Below are positions 27,991 through 41,100 of a stretch of 64,000 nt of DNA, piece after piece. Under the pieces are notes generated by a model. The model made no database searches and was not told where the DNA came from. It saw only the letters and a list, made by a program, of their open reading frames with translations. The DNA is taken from contig NC_063256.1 in NCBI RefSeq assembly GCF_019578655.1, positions 4,340,001 through 4,404,000 of the forward strand. The letters are read 5' to 3'. Position numbers and translations under genes: made by a program. Position 1 is the stretch's first letter, and every line of letters starts with the position of its first letter. This DNA is from Ricinus communis (lineage: Eukaryota > Streptophyta > Magnoliopsida > Malpighiales > Euphorbiaceae).

Positions 27991-29837
27991 TATTAATTTC
28001 CATTTATTCTTACTTTTATTTGGCCAAATATCTATTTATGCTTATCAATTTTGATTATTTAATGAGTTTAACACACTAACTTTTGTCGTAATCTAAATAA
28101 CATTTCAATTTTTTAATTATATTTGATATTTTTTATTATTTATCTTCATTTAATATATTCATATGTATTGTATAAAGGTGTTTAAATATTTTTAAAATCT
28201 AAACTTTAGATACATGTAAGGTTAAATTAAAAGTAAAAAATATCTAAATATTTTAAAAAGTAAAATTCAAATGCTTATTAAATTAAATTAAAATATTAAA
28301 CTGAGTAATCAATAAAAAACCAGAAGTGTATTAGGTGTTTTTGTTTTTATTACTTTTATATTGTTTTCTTAAATGATGATATTAGAATGTTAACTATCCT
28401 GATGGAGTTTCGTCTTCCTTACCCATAAAGTTTAATCGGTTCCTCATATATGATTATTTAGTGCAAAAATTAAAAAGGTTGCCTGCAAATTTGATGGTAG
28501 CGAGAAATGTTACCAATAAATGAGTGCTTCCTATTTTTATTCTGTGTATGTGTGTTTTTTTTTTATAAATAAAATAATTATGCGAAAGCAACAAATTCTA
28601 AAACATCAACTTAATGGCAGCAATATTTCCAAAGGAGCATCATCGCCACACTCTTTTCATCTCATGATCATAGTTTTAAGGTATTTTAAACTTCAACTAA
28701 AATTCTTTATCAAATAACTATGTTGAGTAAAAGCAGAACCTAATCAAATGGTTTGATAAGCAAAAGCAGAACCTAATTAATGTGTTACAATACAACAAAA
28801 TTAAAGATGTATTATTTGGCGTAAAAAGAAATTGTTGGTGAAGATTTATCTATTTCTAAAACTCCATAATTTGTTGGATTCTACTTCCTAGTTATGAGTT
28901 TTGTTTTATTGACTTAATATTTCTTATATATAAAAGCACATATGTCAAATAAGTAAATTATTATTCCTATATATTCATATATTCTTACATATTGATTTTA
29001 CTTTGATATTTGTATTACTTTCACACATATTTTTTTTTTTATATTTAATCTTATACATTTAGGATTAAGCTAATTCATAATTCTATAGTTTCTTTTCATT
29101 GGTTTATTTTTTAATAAGTTATTTTTAATTAAATAATATTTTAAAAATAGTATTTTGATTTTTTTGAGTATTATATGAATCAAAATATTATTAAAAAATA
29201 TTACATTATTAATCTAATTATATAATAATTTTTAATTCTAAATAATATTATATCCATTATATATATAATTAACAAATTAAAAATATATAATTTATTTGAT
29301 ATATATATATTAAATTTCTCATACATAAATTTTTTGTAATATATATTATTTTTTAGCACATAAATATTATTGATGTATAATCCTTATTTTTATTATATAA
29401 TTAATAGTTAATTTTTTATTAATTTTAATTATAAAAATATTTTATTATATTTTTAGTTTAATATTAACTAATGTATTAATTCTAATTATATAATATTTAT
29501 AATTATTAACGATAAAATAGTTTTATATTTATTGTACGGATACAACATTCAAATAACAAGTTTTACTAAAAACAACACATGTAAATATTTTAAATTACTA
29601 TTATTTTTTTATTTTATCGATTCTCTTATAAATTTATTTTATATTATTATCTATAATTGAAATGACAGCAATAATTATATAAAACACAAATAAAGAACTG
29701 ATTATATTAATAAATTGCGCCGTAATACTTGTTAATGCTTATCAAATCACGTGGTTTAGTGGCCATATAACCATCTGTCAATCAATTAGAACACGAAATT
29801 GAAAAGACTTGCAAAAAGAGAGATAAGAAAAAACAGT

Positions 29838-29852
29838 GGGGGGGAGGGGGGG
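29838..29852 (+). other. G-run (G7AG7)
   Basis: Seven Gs, an A and seven more Gs stand out in an AT-rich setting. Such a run could form a G-quadruplex on the plus strand. It could also be an unstable or badly assembled homopolymer. Confidence 0.4.
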
Positions 29853-30624
29853 CCTGAAAAAGGTAATTTGGGCGAATTTTTAAGCTTTTGTTAGTCGGTT
29901 GATTGGATAGATTAGTCTGCGTGGAGCTAAAATTATGTTCAAAACTGAACTTTATTGAATCCGTGTGCTCTACACTCCCCTCCTCTTTAACTTCTTCCTG
30001 TACTGAGTTGAAAACTCACAAACTTGCTTTACCCTTTATTTTCTTCTTCATGTCATGTGATCATATCTTTCCATGTTTCCCTCTCTTCCAAGAACATGGT
30101 AGGCTGCTGCTAGGGTGGTGGTGGTGTTGTTTTTTTTTTTTTTTTTCTTAAAGGTAGCAATTGATTGTATATTATGAAAGAAATCATACACTCTAGATGT
30201 TGATTGGCCAACAACTACAAAAGCATTATGTTCCAAGATCAAACCTAAGCCACAAATTAGAGGAAATGAAACTGTTACCCATCTTCAAGTCTAATTTTTG
30301 AACTGTTCTAATTTGAAATAATAATTTTAAAGAAAAAGAAGAAGAAAATATTCGGCTAGAACCCATGTTCAAGATTTTGTTAGTCTGATTAGATGTTGGA
30401 ATTGGATTGGAATTAAGGAAAGATGGAAAGCAATAGAATCAGGTTCTATAACAAGGAAGAATAATTAAAAAGAAAAATTTGATAATTATTGATTTTGATT
30501 GATAACAAATAGTGCAATTAATGCCCCCCAGAAAGAAATTGCAAAGGATTGGAATAAATACTACACCCATCATTGCTGGCCAAAACTTCATCACAGATCC
30601 TTGCTTTCTAGGCACTGGCCATTA

Positions 30625-30644
30625 GCTCTCTCTCTCTCTCTCTC
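30625..30644. repeat. (CT)n microsatellite
   Basis: About ten CT dinucleotides. It sits in a slightly GC-richer patch that ends in AG|GTAAGT at 30681-30688, so it may belong to an unannotated transcript leader. Confidence 0.8.
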
Positions 30645-32212
30645 CTTACCTTACTTGAGAAGCAATATGCACTCATGCATAGGTAAGTTAGTACCCTTTT
30701 TTTCTATTCTTTTTTAGGCTACAATTATGCTATAGAATTAGAATCTAAAAGCCCACGACATACAAAAAGAAAATAAAGAAAAAGTACCATTCAGATGTAC
30801 ATGTAACATGGACTTTTACAGTTCCAATGGAACTAGACATTTTTGTGTTATTTCTGTACGAATTGGGTTCTTTTGATCACACTAAAAAGATTAGGAATAA
30901 AAAAAGAAAGAAAGAGAGATTAATGGTGAACACTGTTTGGGAGTCCACTTGGAGGGAATGGAATCGATAAAGACTGTCAAATTGGAGTTTGAATGGATGC
31001 TAATGATTCAGGTGCTTGGGATCGATGGAACTAAAATCCTTCCCAATTAACTTTTGTTCAATGATCATTTCATTATGGAATGTTACGATCAATATCTTCA
31101 TTCACCAACAGTACAGTACTTACTGTAATTTCTTTTTTTGTCCCTTTTTGAAGTTGCTATTTTGTGGCTTACGGCTCCTCGTTGAACTGACTTTAGAAGG
31201 GGATTATTCATTGATGATTTTTTTTTTAAATGGAGGAATAAATAAGTTAAGAGGAACAATCGGAGAATTTTTTTTTCTTTTTAAAATAAAGGAGTCTTGA
31301 AAGAAACACAAACACAACAGCACTACGTATTCGCTGCTAAATAGTATTCTAACAATTCTTGAACCTTATACGCAGATCTTTCCTCTTCCACTGCCCCGCA
31401 ATGGCTTTTTCTCTAAATTTTTTTGAAAGTGCAGTGTATATAAACTTCTTTCATTTAACTATAATAAACGGGTTTAATTTGGTTTTAGCAAGGGGTTTTG
31501 CTTAGTCCTCTTTGTAGCTGTCTTATATCAGCCTTTGCCTTATTCAGCAGTCCATAATTCTCATCGGGCAATGGCCTTACGAGGCATTTTCACATCAAAG
31601 TTTTTGCTAAGCCTGTTATGAGTTTATGTATAATTTGTAGTGAATTAAAAAGGAATTGTTTTTAATTGGTCTCATAATTTAGCGTCGAATCAAATGGCAG
31701 GCCTTTTGATTTTTAAATAGCACATGAATTTGTTACTAGCTCTATAACTTGTTTGTATATAGGAGTAATACAATTGTTTTTTTCATGAAAAGTAATTACA
31801 GTGCAAAAGAACTGTATATATATATATATAAAATCGTTTAAATACAAAAGTGCAAACTACAGAACATGTTTTTGTACTTTTCTTGTTTTCTATTTATTTC
31901 CTTTCATTAAAAGTATGGATCAATATTATTTTCAATTTCTTAAACCCAAATGGCTATTTCTTTTTATTTTTTTTTGCCTCCTATTGAAATTTCAATATAA
32001 GGTTTTTCTTTTTCTCTCCTCTTAAAAGGAAAAAAAAAAGGTTTTCTTTTTCCTTTAAAATAAATATTAAAGTTGCAAAAATGACAAAAGGAGCTGGCCT
32101 TTTTATTGGGCTGTACATGAGGCCTGCTACTTCTACACGTAAATTCCATATCTCTTGGGCAAGTCCACATAATCCCTGGCCCCGCCCACATTCTTAGCAA
32201 AGTTCAGATTAT

Positions 32213-32235
32213 CTATTTATTTATTTATTTATTTT
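32213..32235. repeat. (TTTA)n tetranucleotide repeat upstream of the cyclophilin gene
   Basis: Several uninterrupted ATTT units lie about 90-110 bases before the cyclophilin start codon. They may act as an AT-rich promoter element; no classic TATA box is clearer. Confidence 0.7.
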
Positions 32236-32295
32236 AAAATTCCCGAATCCGGATACTGCTCGTTGACACTAAAAGCTCTACTAGTTGCAGATCTG

Positions 32296-32303
32296 GCGCC
32301 AAA
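32296..32303 (-). promoter_or_regulatory. E2F-like site in the cyclophilin leader
   Basis: Read on the minus strand this is TTTGGCGC, matching the E2F consensus TTTSSCGC. It lies 18 bases upstream of the cyclophilin ATG, probably in the leader. A single short match can occur by chance. Confidence 0.25.
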
Positions 32304-32320
32304 ATTAAAAAAAAGGAAAA

Positions 32321-35300
32321 ATGTGGATTGCCGGTTGGCTCTGCTTAGTATTCGCCGCTGCTATTAGCGCCGCCTCATCGGAGGATCCCGAGCTTGGTTC
32401 TGCTCGTGTCGTTTTCCAGGTGCAATTTAGTTCTTTAATGGCGAAGAGCTACTAATCATATTTGTATCTCAATTTTTTTTATCGATTTTAATGTATTTTT
32501 GGTTTTGCCTAATCGTAGACTAACTATGGAGATATAGAGTTCGGATTTTACCCTAATGTGGCGCCACAAACTGTAGAGCACATTTACAAGCTGGTTCGAC
32601 TTGGATGCTATAATACGAATCATTTCTTTCGGGTAATTAATTTAAATAAATTAATTGATAAAAAGAAGACCTAGAAAAAGGAAATGTATTGATTGATAAA
32701 AGTGTAGTAATTTTGGATAAATGATGGTTAGGTGGATAAAGGATTTGTTGCACAAGTGGCAGATGTAGTAGGAGGAAGATCAGCTCCAATGAACGAAGAG
32801 CAAAGAAAAGAGGCTCAAAAAACTGTAATTGGTGAATTTAGTCATGTTAAGCATGTTAGAGGCATACTTTCTATGGGCAGGTCATTAAGCTTATTTTTGT
32901 ATAATGATTTCCATTTCTTTTTATGTATAATAATGAAATCACTCATGAGGTTCTTTGTTTGTCTAGTGTGTTCTTGCTAGTCTTTTGATTTTTTAGGTGT
33001 TGTTTACTTTTTTTTTATAATAAAGTTACTTTTGAATTCTCCGTTTTTACTAGGGCTAAGGCTGTAAAGCCTCATTTTAATATCATATGTTTTATCAATT
33101 AAACAGTTTTCTGTTCAGAGCTAATTCAAATAATATACAATCTTTGATTCTAATTTCTGCTCAAGGATAAAGAATGATGAGTAAGGTTCTACTATTAGGT
33201 GTTTTGGATGAAATTTTCAACAGTTCCAGCACTAAAGTATTCATATTACCTCGAGATTTATAAATTTGTGGTTTAACTTGATTATTATTATTATTTACTA
33301 GTCTTTCTATAATCTCTCTTCTTGCATCTTGTTTGGCTACAAGTTATTTTGGGGTCTTGAGAACATAGAATTTAATTGTTATGGTACAGTGGAGCAGCTT
33401 CTTTGCATTGTTTAGTTGGAACAAAAAAATTGTTTGTCTGGGATGTAATATTTCTCTTAGGATTGCATATGTGATGATGTAGATGCAAAAGCACAAGACC
33501 ACATTGGATGAACTAAAAATGATAAAAGTTATTCTATCCTAATGTACAGTAATGTATTCTATTCTCTACGTATGTTAACTTCTTCAATGTTATCAAATAT
33601 GAAAACATCAGAACCCCAAAAATTTAAAGTATCAAAACAAACAGATGTAAAGTTTTTGTGACTTAGATTCTATGCTTTTTGCTCATAGTTGGTTTGAATG
33701 TCCGTATATTCTAATATGGATCATAGATTGCTAGGATTAAATCTGTTATAGTAACCGGTTTAATATACTGATATAGTTATATTTTTCTTAATGTAGATAT
33801 TCTGATCCAAATAGTGCATCATCTTCATTCTCAATACTTCTGGGAGATGCCCCTCATCTTGATGGTCAGGTATGCTGGTTTGACCTGCCAAACATTGTAC
33901 CAACGCTCATTCACCATGTCAATCTAACGTAAAAGTGTTAATCTCTTCAGTATGCAATATTTGGTAAAGTTACTAAAGGGGATGATACTCTTTCAAAGCT
34001 TGAGCAAGTCCCTACTCATCGTGAGGGAATTTTTGTGATGGTACGCTCCTTGTTCGCTTTCTGTCTAACCATGCTCAGTAGAATGGTGTGGGATTTAGAA
34101 ATGGCATGATTATTATCGTGTCTTAAAGGCGAAAACCTAATATAAGAAACACATGCAGACTCTGAAATCTATGCTATCACAAAATTTTATTTCCTTACAT
34201 TTAATGAAATTTCTGCAATTGGGAAATTTCAGACAACAGTAGAACTTTAGAGAAAGAAACCAGTAATGGGCATCTATCATATATGAGCTGTTTCTTAATC
34301 TATCTATTATCTCTGTTCATGACTTCATGCCATTACAAGTGCTTTTGTTCATATTCTTGCGTGTTATTAATTTTATTGACTTGGAAATATCACCGATGCA
34401 GCTACTGCTTTCTCAGAACTGAGCTTATTCCTCTCCTTTTCTTTTTTCTGGATTTCTTTTTTCCCTCTCTTTCTTCAGCCAACTGAGCGTATCACAATTC
34501 TTTCCTCATACTACTATGGTAAGCATTAAGCAGGTTGTATTTTCTAGCATTTCATTTTAGTACTTTCTATATCTTTTTATAATTATGAATAATACTCTAA
34601 GAAGATTTAACAAATGCTTTCCCCCCTAGCTTGAGGACCCTTTTCACCCTTCCCAAGGATTCTGTAAGTTGTTCTTGCTCAAGGTTAACTATTTTCATTA
34701 TTGAAGTGGCATTGTCTATTGGAAAGCAGTTTAGGAAATCATGATTCTGGGATTTTATTCCCCAAATACCATTTTGAGTTAGGGTGGGATAATCTTTGGA
34801 GAATCCTTTGTAATGCCTAGTGAAACTCCTTGTTGAATTTGAGAATACTGTTCAAATATCTACTTGGGATGTGGGTTTTATTTGCTGGCGGGATCCTTAT
34901 ATATATTCATGCATATATATCCTAGTTGCTGAGTGGAAATTTGCAAAAAGTATAAATTAAATAGGAAAAATGGAATTAGTTATATGGGTTCTTGAGCTCC
35001 CTGATACTCCTCTACTGATGCACGATTTATTGGTTTCTTGACGAAACTTATACCCCGTAGTGATGGTACTTTTGTTTGCATTGTGTTCAGTACAAATCTA
35101 TACTTGTATGTCATTCATGCTTTTGTATGAAAATATTGGGACCTTATCACCTTGCGATTAGGAAGCAATGTTTGATCACATGTGGCCACTTAGGTTCTGA
35201 AGCATGTTCCTAACAGCTATCGTTCAGTGTTTATGAATGGCAAAGTATTTATGTAGTACCGTTAACAACCGACACAGGCCATGATTAGGGGAGTTATAGT

Positions 35301-36288
35301 CATGAAATAAGAAACAAGTGTAGTTGGTTTATGCCGGGCATCTGATATGTCATCTTTCTTCTAAACTTAATTAATGTGTTTTAAGGAGTGGTTATATTTT
35401 ACATTGCCAGAAGTGGTCAATTATTCATAACGTTATGATGGCGATGTTGGTTAGTTTGGCTGGTAACTAGACAATACAATTCGCAAGCAAATAATTGGAA
35501 GGAACCTTGAGCTCTAAAATCTTATTAAAATTGAGCTACAGCAACCCTGTGCACTAGGAACCCTGAGCTCTTAAATATGAAAATCTAGTAAACAGCAAAT
35601 CAGTACATCGAAAATAGATTCTTGCCTTTAGTATTAAGGACTAGTTTCTTCTCATTGTGTAATTGAGTTGAGGGAGAAAGTCACATGAAGAAAGAGGGAA
35701 AGAGAAGGGAAACTTCTCTATATGTGCATGTTCATTTGCCTGCAAAGAAGTTTATATGCATTTCTGGACAGAAAAGAATTACTGATTTATTTATATAAAT
35801 AAAATACCTTAAACTGCAGGTAACTGAAATGTTATTTTTGTGAGAGAGCACAAGGTGTCATTCATGTAGCAGTAAATGGCTTAGGATTTGATAACATCAT
35901 AAATAGGGGTGTACCTATTCTCTACCCTTAATTATTTATGCTATCTGTCATAATCAGTCAAACTGGCTACTTTCTACCTATTGCTTAATTATATTTATTC
36001 AAAGGCTTCGAGACATTACTGGCTCCATAAGCAGGTTTAAAGCTGTCTTATATCATCTTGAATACAATTAGTTACTAAATCTCTTGCTCTCGTGGTGCTT
36101 TTAGATGCAGTGATAGAGACATGTGAAGAGGAAAGATCGATTTTGAGACGAAGACTTGCTGCATCTGCCATTGAAATTGAGAGACAGGTAATTGCAAATT
36201 TTAGTGAACTTGGAATACATGTAATCTTTTCTGAACAATCTTGGCTTTTTTCTGTGAAAATATGTAGAGGATGAAATGCTTTCCATGA
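32321..36288 (+). CDS. Cyclophilin-type peptidyl-prolyl isomerase, CYP23-like
   Basis: Eight coding exons join in frame: 32321-32419, 32519-32632, 32732-32880, 33797-33869, 33951-34040, 34479-34518, 36105-36187 and 36268-36288, all with GT-AG borders, giving 222 residues. Residues 1-18 form a hydrophobic signal peptide, so the protein should enter the ER or secretory pathway. The cyclophilin fold spans about 26-185. F70-R71 (NHFFRVDKGF) aligns with the catalytic Arg55 region of human CypA. Pocket positions differ: Ser131, Ser133 and His141 stand where CypA has Gln111, Phe113 and Trp121. A charged, probably helical tail (about 189-216) ends in RMKCFP. Order, length and tail match the plant CYP23 class (about 226 residues in Arabidopsis). 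Catalytic activity is inferred from Arg71; cyclosporin sensitivity looks unlikely because Trp121 is replaced. Confidence 0.92.
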
Positions 36289-36332
36289 TTTCATCAGCAA
36301 GATCTGGATCAGCAAGAACTACTACAGTTAAT

Positions 36333-37700
36333 GTAAGTTATATAGCTCTTGTGATACTTGTACATGTTCAAAAATAAATGTAATTATTATTAACCAAAGA
36401 AACCATTTTACAACCTTTTCAAGCGTTCTAAGCTGCCTTCGGGACTAAACAATTTCTGGAGGCCGTTGCCTTCGGGACTAAACAATTTCTGGAGGCCGTT
36501 TTGTGTTGTCACGAGTTTGTCTCAGATATAAGATGCTAGAAATGTTACCACTATGTAAGAGACTAGCTCAAACAAACCCATGTTTAATTTGTTAATGCTG
36601 AATGAGATTGTAGCATTTTGGAGCCTGAGTTGGATAATAATTCTTGATGATATGGCCTAGATCTGTTGCATCTGGTACTCATGATTGACTACTGCCAAAT
36701 TTTAGCTGTTTTACACACAAAATATCAGTTAATATTTTTATATAAATCTATAGTATGTGGTAAATTATTTTAAGCGACAAGAGTCAAAAGGGAATAAATT
36801 AGTGGATTTAATTTTGAACTAATAGGAGATGGAGAAAGCTAATTGAGCATTAGATAAATAAACGAGTATGAGATACATATTGAGGGACGTTAGACAGCTA
36901 AATTGAACATAAGAAAATTTTGAGTTATTTTCTGGTTGAAATGAATTCGGAGAAAGCTGAGTTGAAAAGAATCTTTTTTAAAGTAATTTCCTGATAAATC
37001 AATACAGGGAAAGGTGATATGAACATTACATGAGATACATGTTATTAAGGAAACCTGGCATACAGCTAAATCCAAAATAGTTGGACGGAACTCGCATTTT
37101 CATTGGTGAAGTTTGTTTAGCATGAATCATTGACTTTAGGTACTCAGGGCCCTACAATAATATGGCATTAATTCTCACATGGATGATCAGGTGCAGGGAG
37201 CTATGCTTAAGAGACAATGATTATGACTACCTTTCATTAACCGTTTAGTCTGTCTGCATTATTGTTTTCACGACATAATATCATCATAATATGAACATAG
37301 TTTTAATTTCCAACTCACTAAAACATAACATGTGCTGCCTGCCTCAGGTGAAACCAGACTGAGTTTGTAATTAGTTGAATAGAATTGGATTTTCTTGTCC
37401 TTGATGATGCTTACAATATGCTGAATCGCTGTCGTTGTTTGTTTGTTTGTTATTGTTTTTAAGCGTTTTATTATTAATTTTCTTAGGATATCATATGAAA
37501 CTGCACTAAATTATCAACGAGTGGATCTCAGTGTCTTAGTTATTGCATCATGTTGTCCTACATTTAGGGAATGGACTGAGTTGCTAGAGAAAGCAGAAGT
37601 TTTGCATATGATAAGTTATGAAAATGGTGGCGCATCTGCTTAAATGCAGTTGGTGCAAACTGTAGCCTTGCCTTGTTTTTTAAATGACTTGCACGTACAT
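36333..37700 (+). other. Possible intron and last 3' untranslated exon of the cyclophilin gene
   Basis: After the stop at 36286-36288 the sequence reaches AAT|GTAAGT (donor at 36333). A good acceptor, TTTTCTTAG, ends at 37486 and is followed by a GC-richer block to about 37700. This would make the 3' untranslated region spliced. An alternative is simple readthrough to a nearer poly(A) site, with the block at 37487-37700 intergenic. Confidence 0.3.
36434..36499. repeat. Perfect 33-bp tandem duplication
   Basis: Unit TGCCTTCGGGACTAAACAAT..., 33 bp long, is repeated exactly (36434-36466 and 36467-36499), about 150 bases after the cyclophilin stop. The absence of mismatches suggests a recent slippage or repair duplication. 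Confidence 0.95.
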
Positions 37701-38094
37701 GATGCATATGCTACGAGTTTGAGTTTATTATCAGGTACAATGAAGGGAAGCAAAAGGCACATGCTGTATGGCATTTACTATAAATTTTACCCCTGATCAT
37801 GTGGCTCCCATCTGATAAATGACTCCCGTCATTTAGTGGTTTATACCTGATTTTTTTGACGGTGTTTCAGTCGTAGGATGCATCCCTTCAAGATTTTCAC
37901 GAAACAGAGGGAAACAAAACATACCACATGGCTCAAAAGAGCCGCACAATGTCTAGGCAAAAATCCTTTTAGTGTTAAAATTTTTAATAGTAATAAAAGG
38001 CGCGTTTGTTTTTTGGTTTTTTCTTTTCTTTTCTTAAAACCTAAAGAAAAAGGGAAATTTATTTTGGAAATTTTTTTAAGAGAAATAGAATTCA

Positions 38095-38151
38095 GGAGTT
38101 TAACCTGTGGCCTCAATACATTACAAATTAAACCCTTAGCCAATTACACCA
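38095..38151 (-). repeat. tRNA-derived (SINE-like) Pol III promoter unit
   Basis: Read on the minus strand, TGGTGTAATTGG (38151-38140) matches the Pol III A box TRGYNNARNNGG. GGTTAAACTCC (38105-38095) matches the B box GGTTCRANNCC at all but one position. They are 34 bases apart, as in a tRNA. The flanks do not form an acceptor stem, so this is not a tRNA gene; it resembles the head of a tRNA-derived SINE. A second degenerate copy of the A-box side lies 39 bases further on (from 38169). Confidence 0.45.
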
Positions 38152-41100
38152 TGAAGTATTTGTTCTATAAACCCTTGCCCAATTACATTAAATAAGCAGT
38201 ACCTTAGGTCGCTTAACCATTGTTTTCTATTTTGAATTTCTTTAACCGCATAGATTTTCTGTAGATATAAAGGGTTTGTTGCGTGGTCGGAAGTTTAACG
38301 AATTGACGCCACCTTATGCGATTGAGCAATTGTTTACATTTGTAACATGTGCTGATCCCTTCCAATCCAAATTCATTCTTACCTCTTCTTGTCCTTTAAT
38401 ATAAATCCAAAATGAATGTTTGAAAATGACCTTTTTTTCTTCACATCCTTCAAAAGATAAAAGGCAAATTAAATTATATAGTAATTCTTGCCCAAAAAAA
38501 ATAGGACTTAATTTATTATTATTATTATTATTATTGTGATGTAAAGTAATAAACACACACTTGGTGGAGAAATACTAGTAAAAATAACTTAGAGAATGAG
38601 TACTCCACCTACCATCAGTGATTATATATGTTAATTATAGAATTTATGCAGGTCCTTATTCTTTTTCCTCCCTCAAAGTAAAAAAATTATATGTATGTGT
38701 GTAATACTTACAATGCGCATTAATGGAGGGTAATATAAAAGAAAAAGAAGTAAATAGATGAAGAATTAATTTTAATCGTGTTTTCGTAAATAAATTTTTT
38801 TTAGAAGGGACAGAGAATTGAATGAGAATTATTATCATTGTAAAAGTTGAATTTGATTACTCCAATTTGGAATTCAACTTATAAAAAGAAATTAAAATAT
38901 AATAATTATTTTTTATATCTATAATTGTAATTAAAAAAATTCCAAATTAATGAATTTCCTTCACTTCCTTTTAATGAAAATTTTAATGTAACTAAATATA
39001 ATAGGATAAATATTTTCTGTTTTCTTTCCTCTAAAATATTTTTCCTTTTTTTCCCCTCTTTATTGCCATATGTAATATTAGGCTGCATGGTTAGATTTGC
39101 GTCATACATCAATACCCAAAATTAGAGACAATGGCTTTAAGTACTACAAATAACTAATACTACATCGATTTAAATTATGGGAAGTACTTTTTAAAAAAAA
39201 TATATTTTTATGACCTTTTTTGTTATTTTTTTTTAATTTTATACGGTTGTTTTTTTAGAAAATTTTCAAAATAATATTAAAAATATATCTAAAAAATACT
39301 TAAAAAGATATTAATTTTAACTTATATTCCTATAAATTTAATTTTTATTTTATATCTTTCTTTTTTATTTTTTAGGATTTTGTCAGAAAAATATACTAAA
39401 AGTATATCTAAGAGAGACCGAAATGATTTTATTTTAATATGTATTATTATGAAATCAGCCAAATGAAGTAGATTTATTCTTCTTATTTTATATTTTTATG
39501 TTTGGTATTTATGGATTGAATGATATTATATATATTTTTTAGCAACTATTATATTATGATGACATGAAGATATGTATTTCAAAAAATATACCATAATATA
39601 TTAAAATACAATTAAAAATACATTAAGATATAATTGAATTAGAACTAAAATGTCATTTAATGGTACTAAAAATATACCTAAAAGGATACTGGCAAAATAT
39701 CAAAAGGATACTATAGTAAAGTTTCAAAAGAATGTATAAACAAAATTCTCTTAAAGAAAAGGTTGTAAAAGAAAAAAAAAAAATTTTGCATCCCATCTTC
39801 TATTTATTTGTAAAAATAAATTTTTTATCAGAATAATTTTGCATCTCAATTTGAATGAGTAACAATAAATTTCTACCGAGCTCATAATTGTCTCAATATA
39901 ATTTTATTATTATTATTATTATTGCGGAATATTAAGAGTACGAGCCTTCAAATTGGCATCTAATTATGGGAATATAATTTGCTGTTGAATACAAGTGATA
40001 GGCATGCAAAATGCTAAGAGAATGAGCAAGTCGACTATAATGAACATCCAACAATCGGAGACAATCAAAGTTATGTCTTCGGACATTCAAGTTGCAATTG
40101 TATTCTTTTAGGTTGAACCTAATATTCCAATACATTAAAACATTAGTGTTTCTTTTCCTTTTTGGTTAATAGTACTAAGATCTTCGAGAAAATGTTTCAC
40201 ATAACAACAAAATTTTCATATCCAAATAAAATGTTTTAACTCGATTAATTTAAGAACAATTGAAGATTAACTTTTTCCTTTCCCAATTCGTTTGTCATTG
40301 GTCCATGGTTCTCTCATTCAGAAATAATTAGGTATTGATTTTAATGTTTTATTTACTCTTTTCTATGCATTTAATATTAGCGGGATTTGAGTAATTTTTA
40401 TATATAATATTCTTTATTAAATGGTAATTAATTTGATAATATTCTTTTCTACAAAATTCAGCTGCAATGAAAGTAGAAGCATTTAATTCAATAAGTCTTC
40501 TAAGGTTGGCTTAGTGGCGGAAAAACAAAAACAAAGTCTTGTATAACCCATCAGAAAAAAGAAAAAAAAAAAGAATATTAAATGTACCCACAAAAAATTA
40601 TGGATTCCCAAAATTCCTAAGTAAGAGCAATTAAAATCAAAGAGATAATTAGTTAGTGTGGTAATGACGATTTGCAGAAATACCTTAATGACATGAGTTA
40701 GCAGATGGCTTAGAATTTGGATGTGCAATGACAGCAGCCCCACCATGCACAAGAATACAAAAAAATTCTTTAGTACTTATAAGCAAAATATAATATCTAT
40801 TATAACATTAACAAACTAAAAAAATATAAGACATTATTTCCGTTAAGAGAAACATTAGTGGCCCTTTGAAAAGGTAATTTCAGTTTAGTTAAAAATGTAT
40901 GCTTTAAGATAAGAATTATAAAATATCCACTGCATGTACAACTTTCCTAAAATAGAGGCTAGAACCAATGCTGATGAAGCAAGTAATGTTCTAAGCTATA
41001 ATAGAAATGACATTTCATATATATTATTCGTAGTAAATAGGATAAACAACTCGGGGAATAATTTTTTTATCATTTAAAAATGATTATTATTATTATATCT

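Larger units (their letters stand above)
13860..32210. other. AT-rich gene desert between the F-box and cyclophilin genes
   Basis: About 18 kb without a supported coding gene. Long parts (16-18, 22-24 and 25-29.7 kb) are almost only A and T. Notable islands are a GC-richer patch with a hairpin at 14.42-14.59 kb, a G-box cluster at 19.42-19.58 kb, a G-rich run at 29838-29852, CT repeats at 30625-30644 and a degraded repeat at 27.42-27.99 kb. AT repeats occur near 16500 and 19981-19999, and an ATT repeat at about 24820-24843. Open frames here are short, low-complexity and unrecognised. Confidence 0.6.

Noticed and set aside
37841..38195. Open frames of about 100 codons on both strands over the same bases
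   Set aside because: They overlap the tRNA-like repeat, start with non-ATG codons or sit in A/T-rich sequence, and show no protein family.
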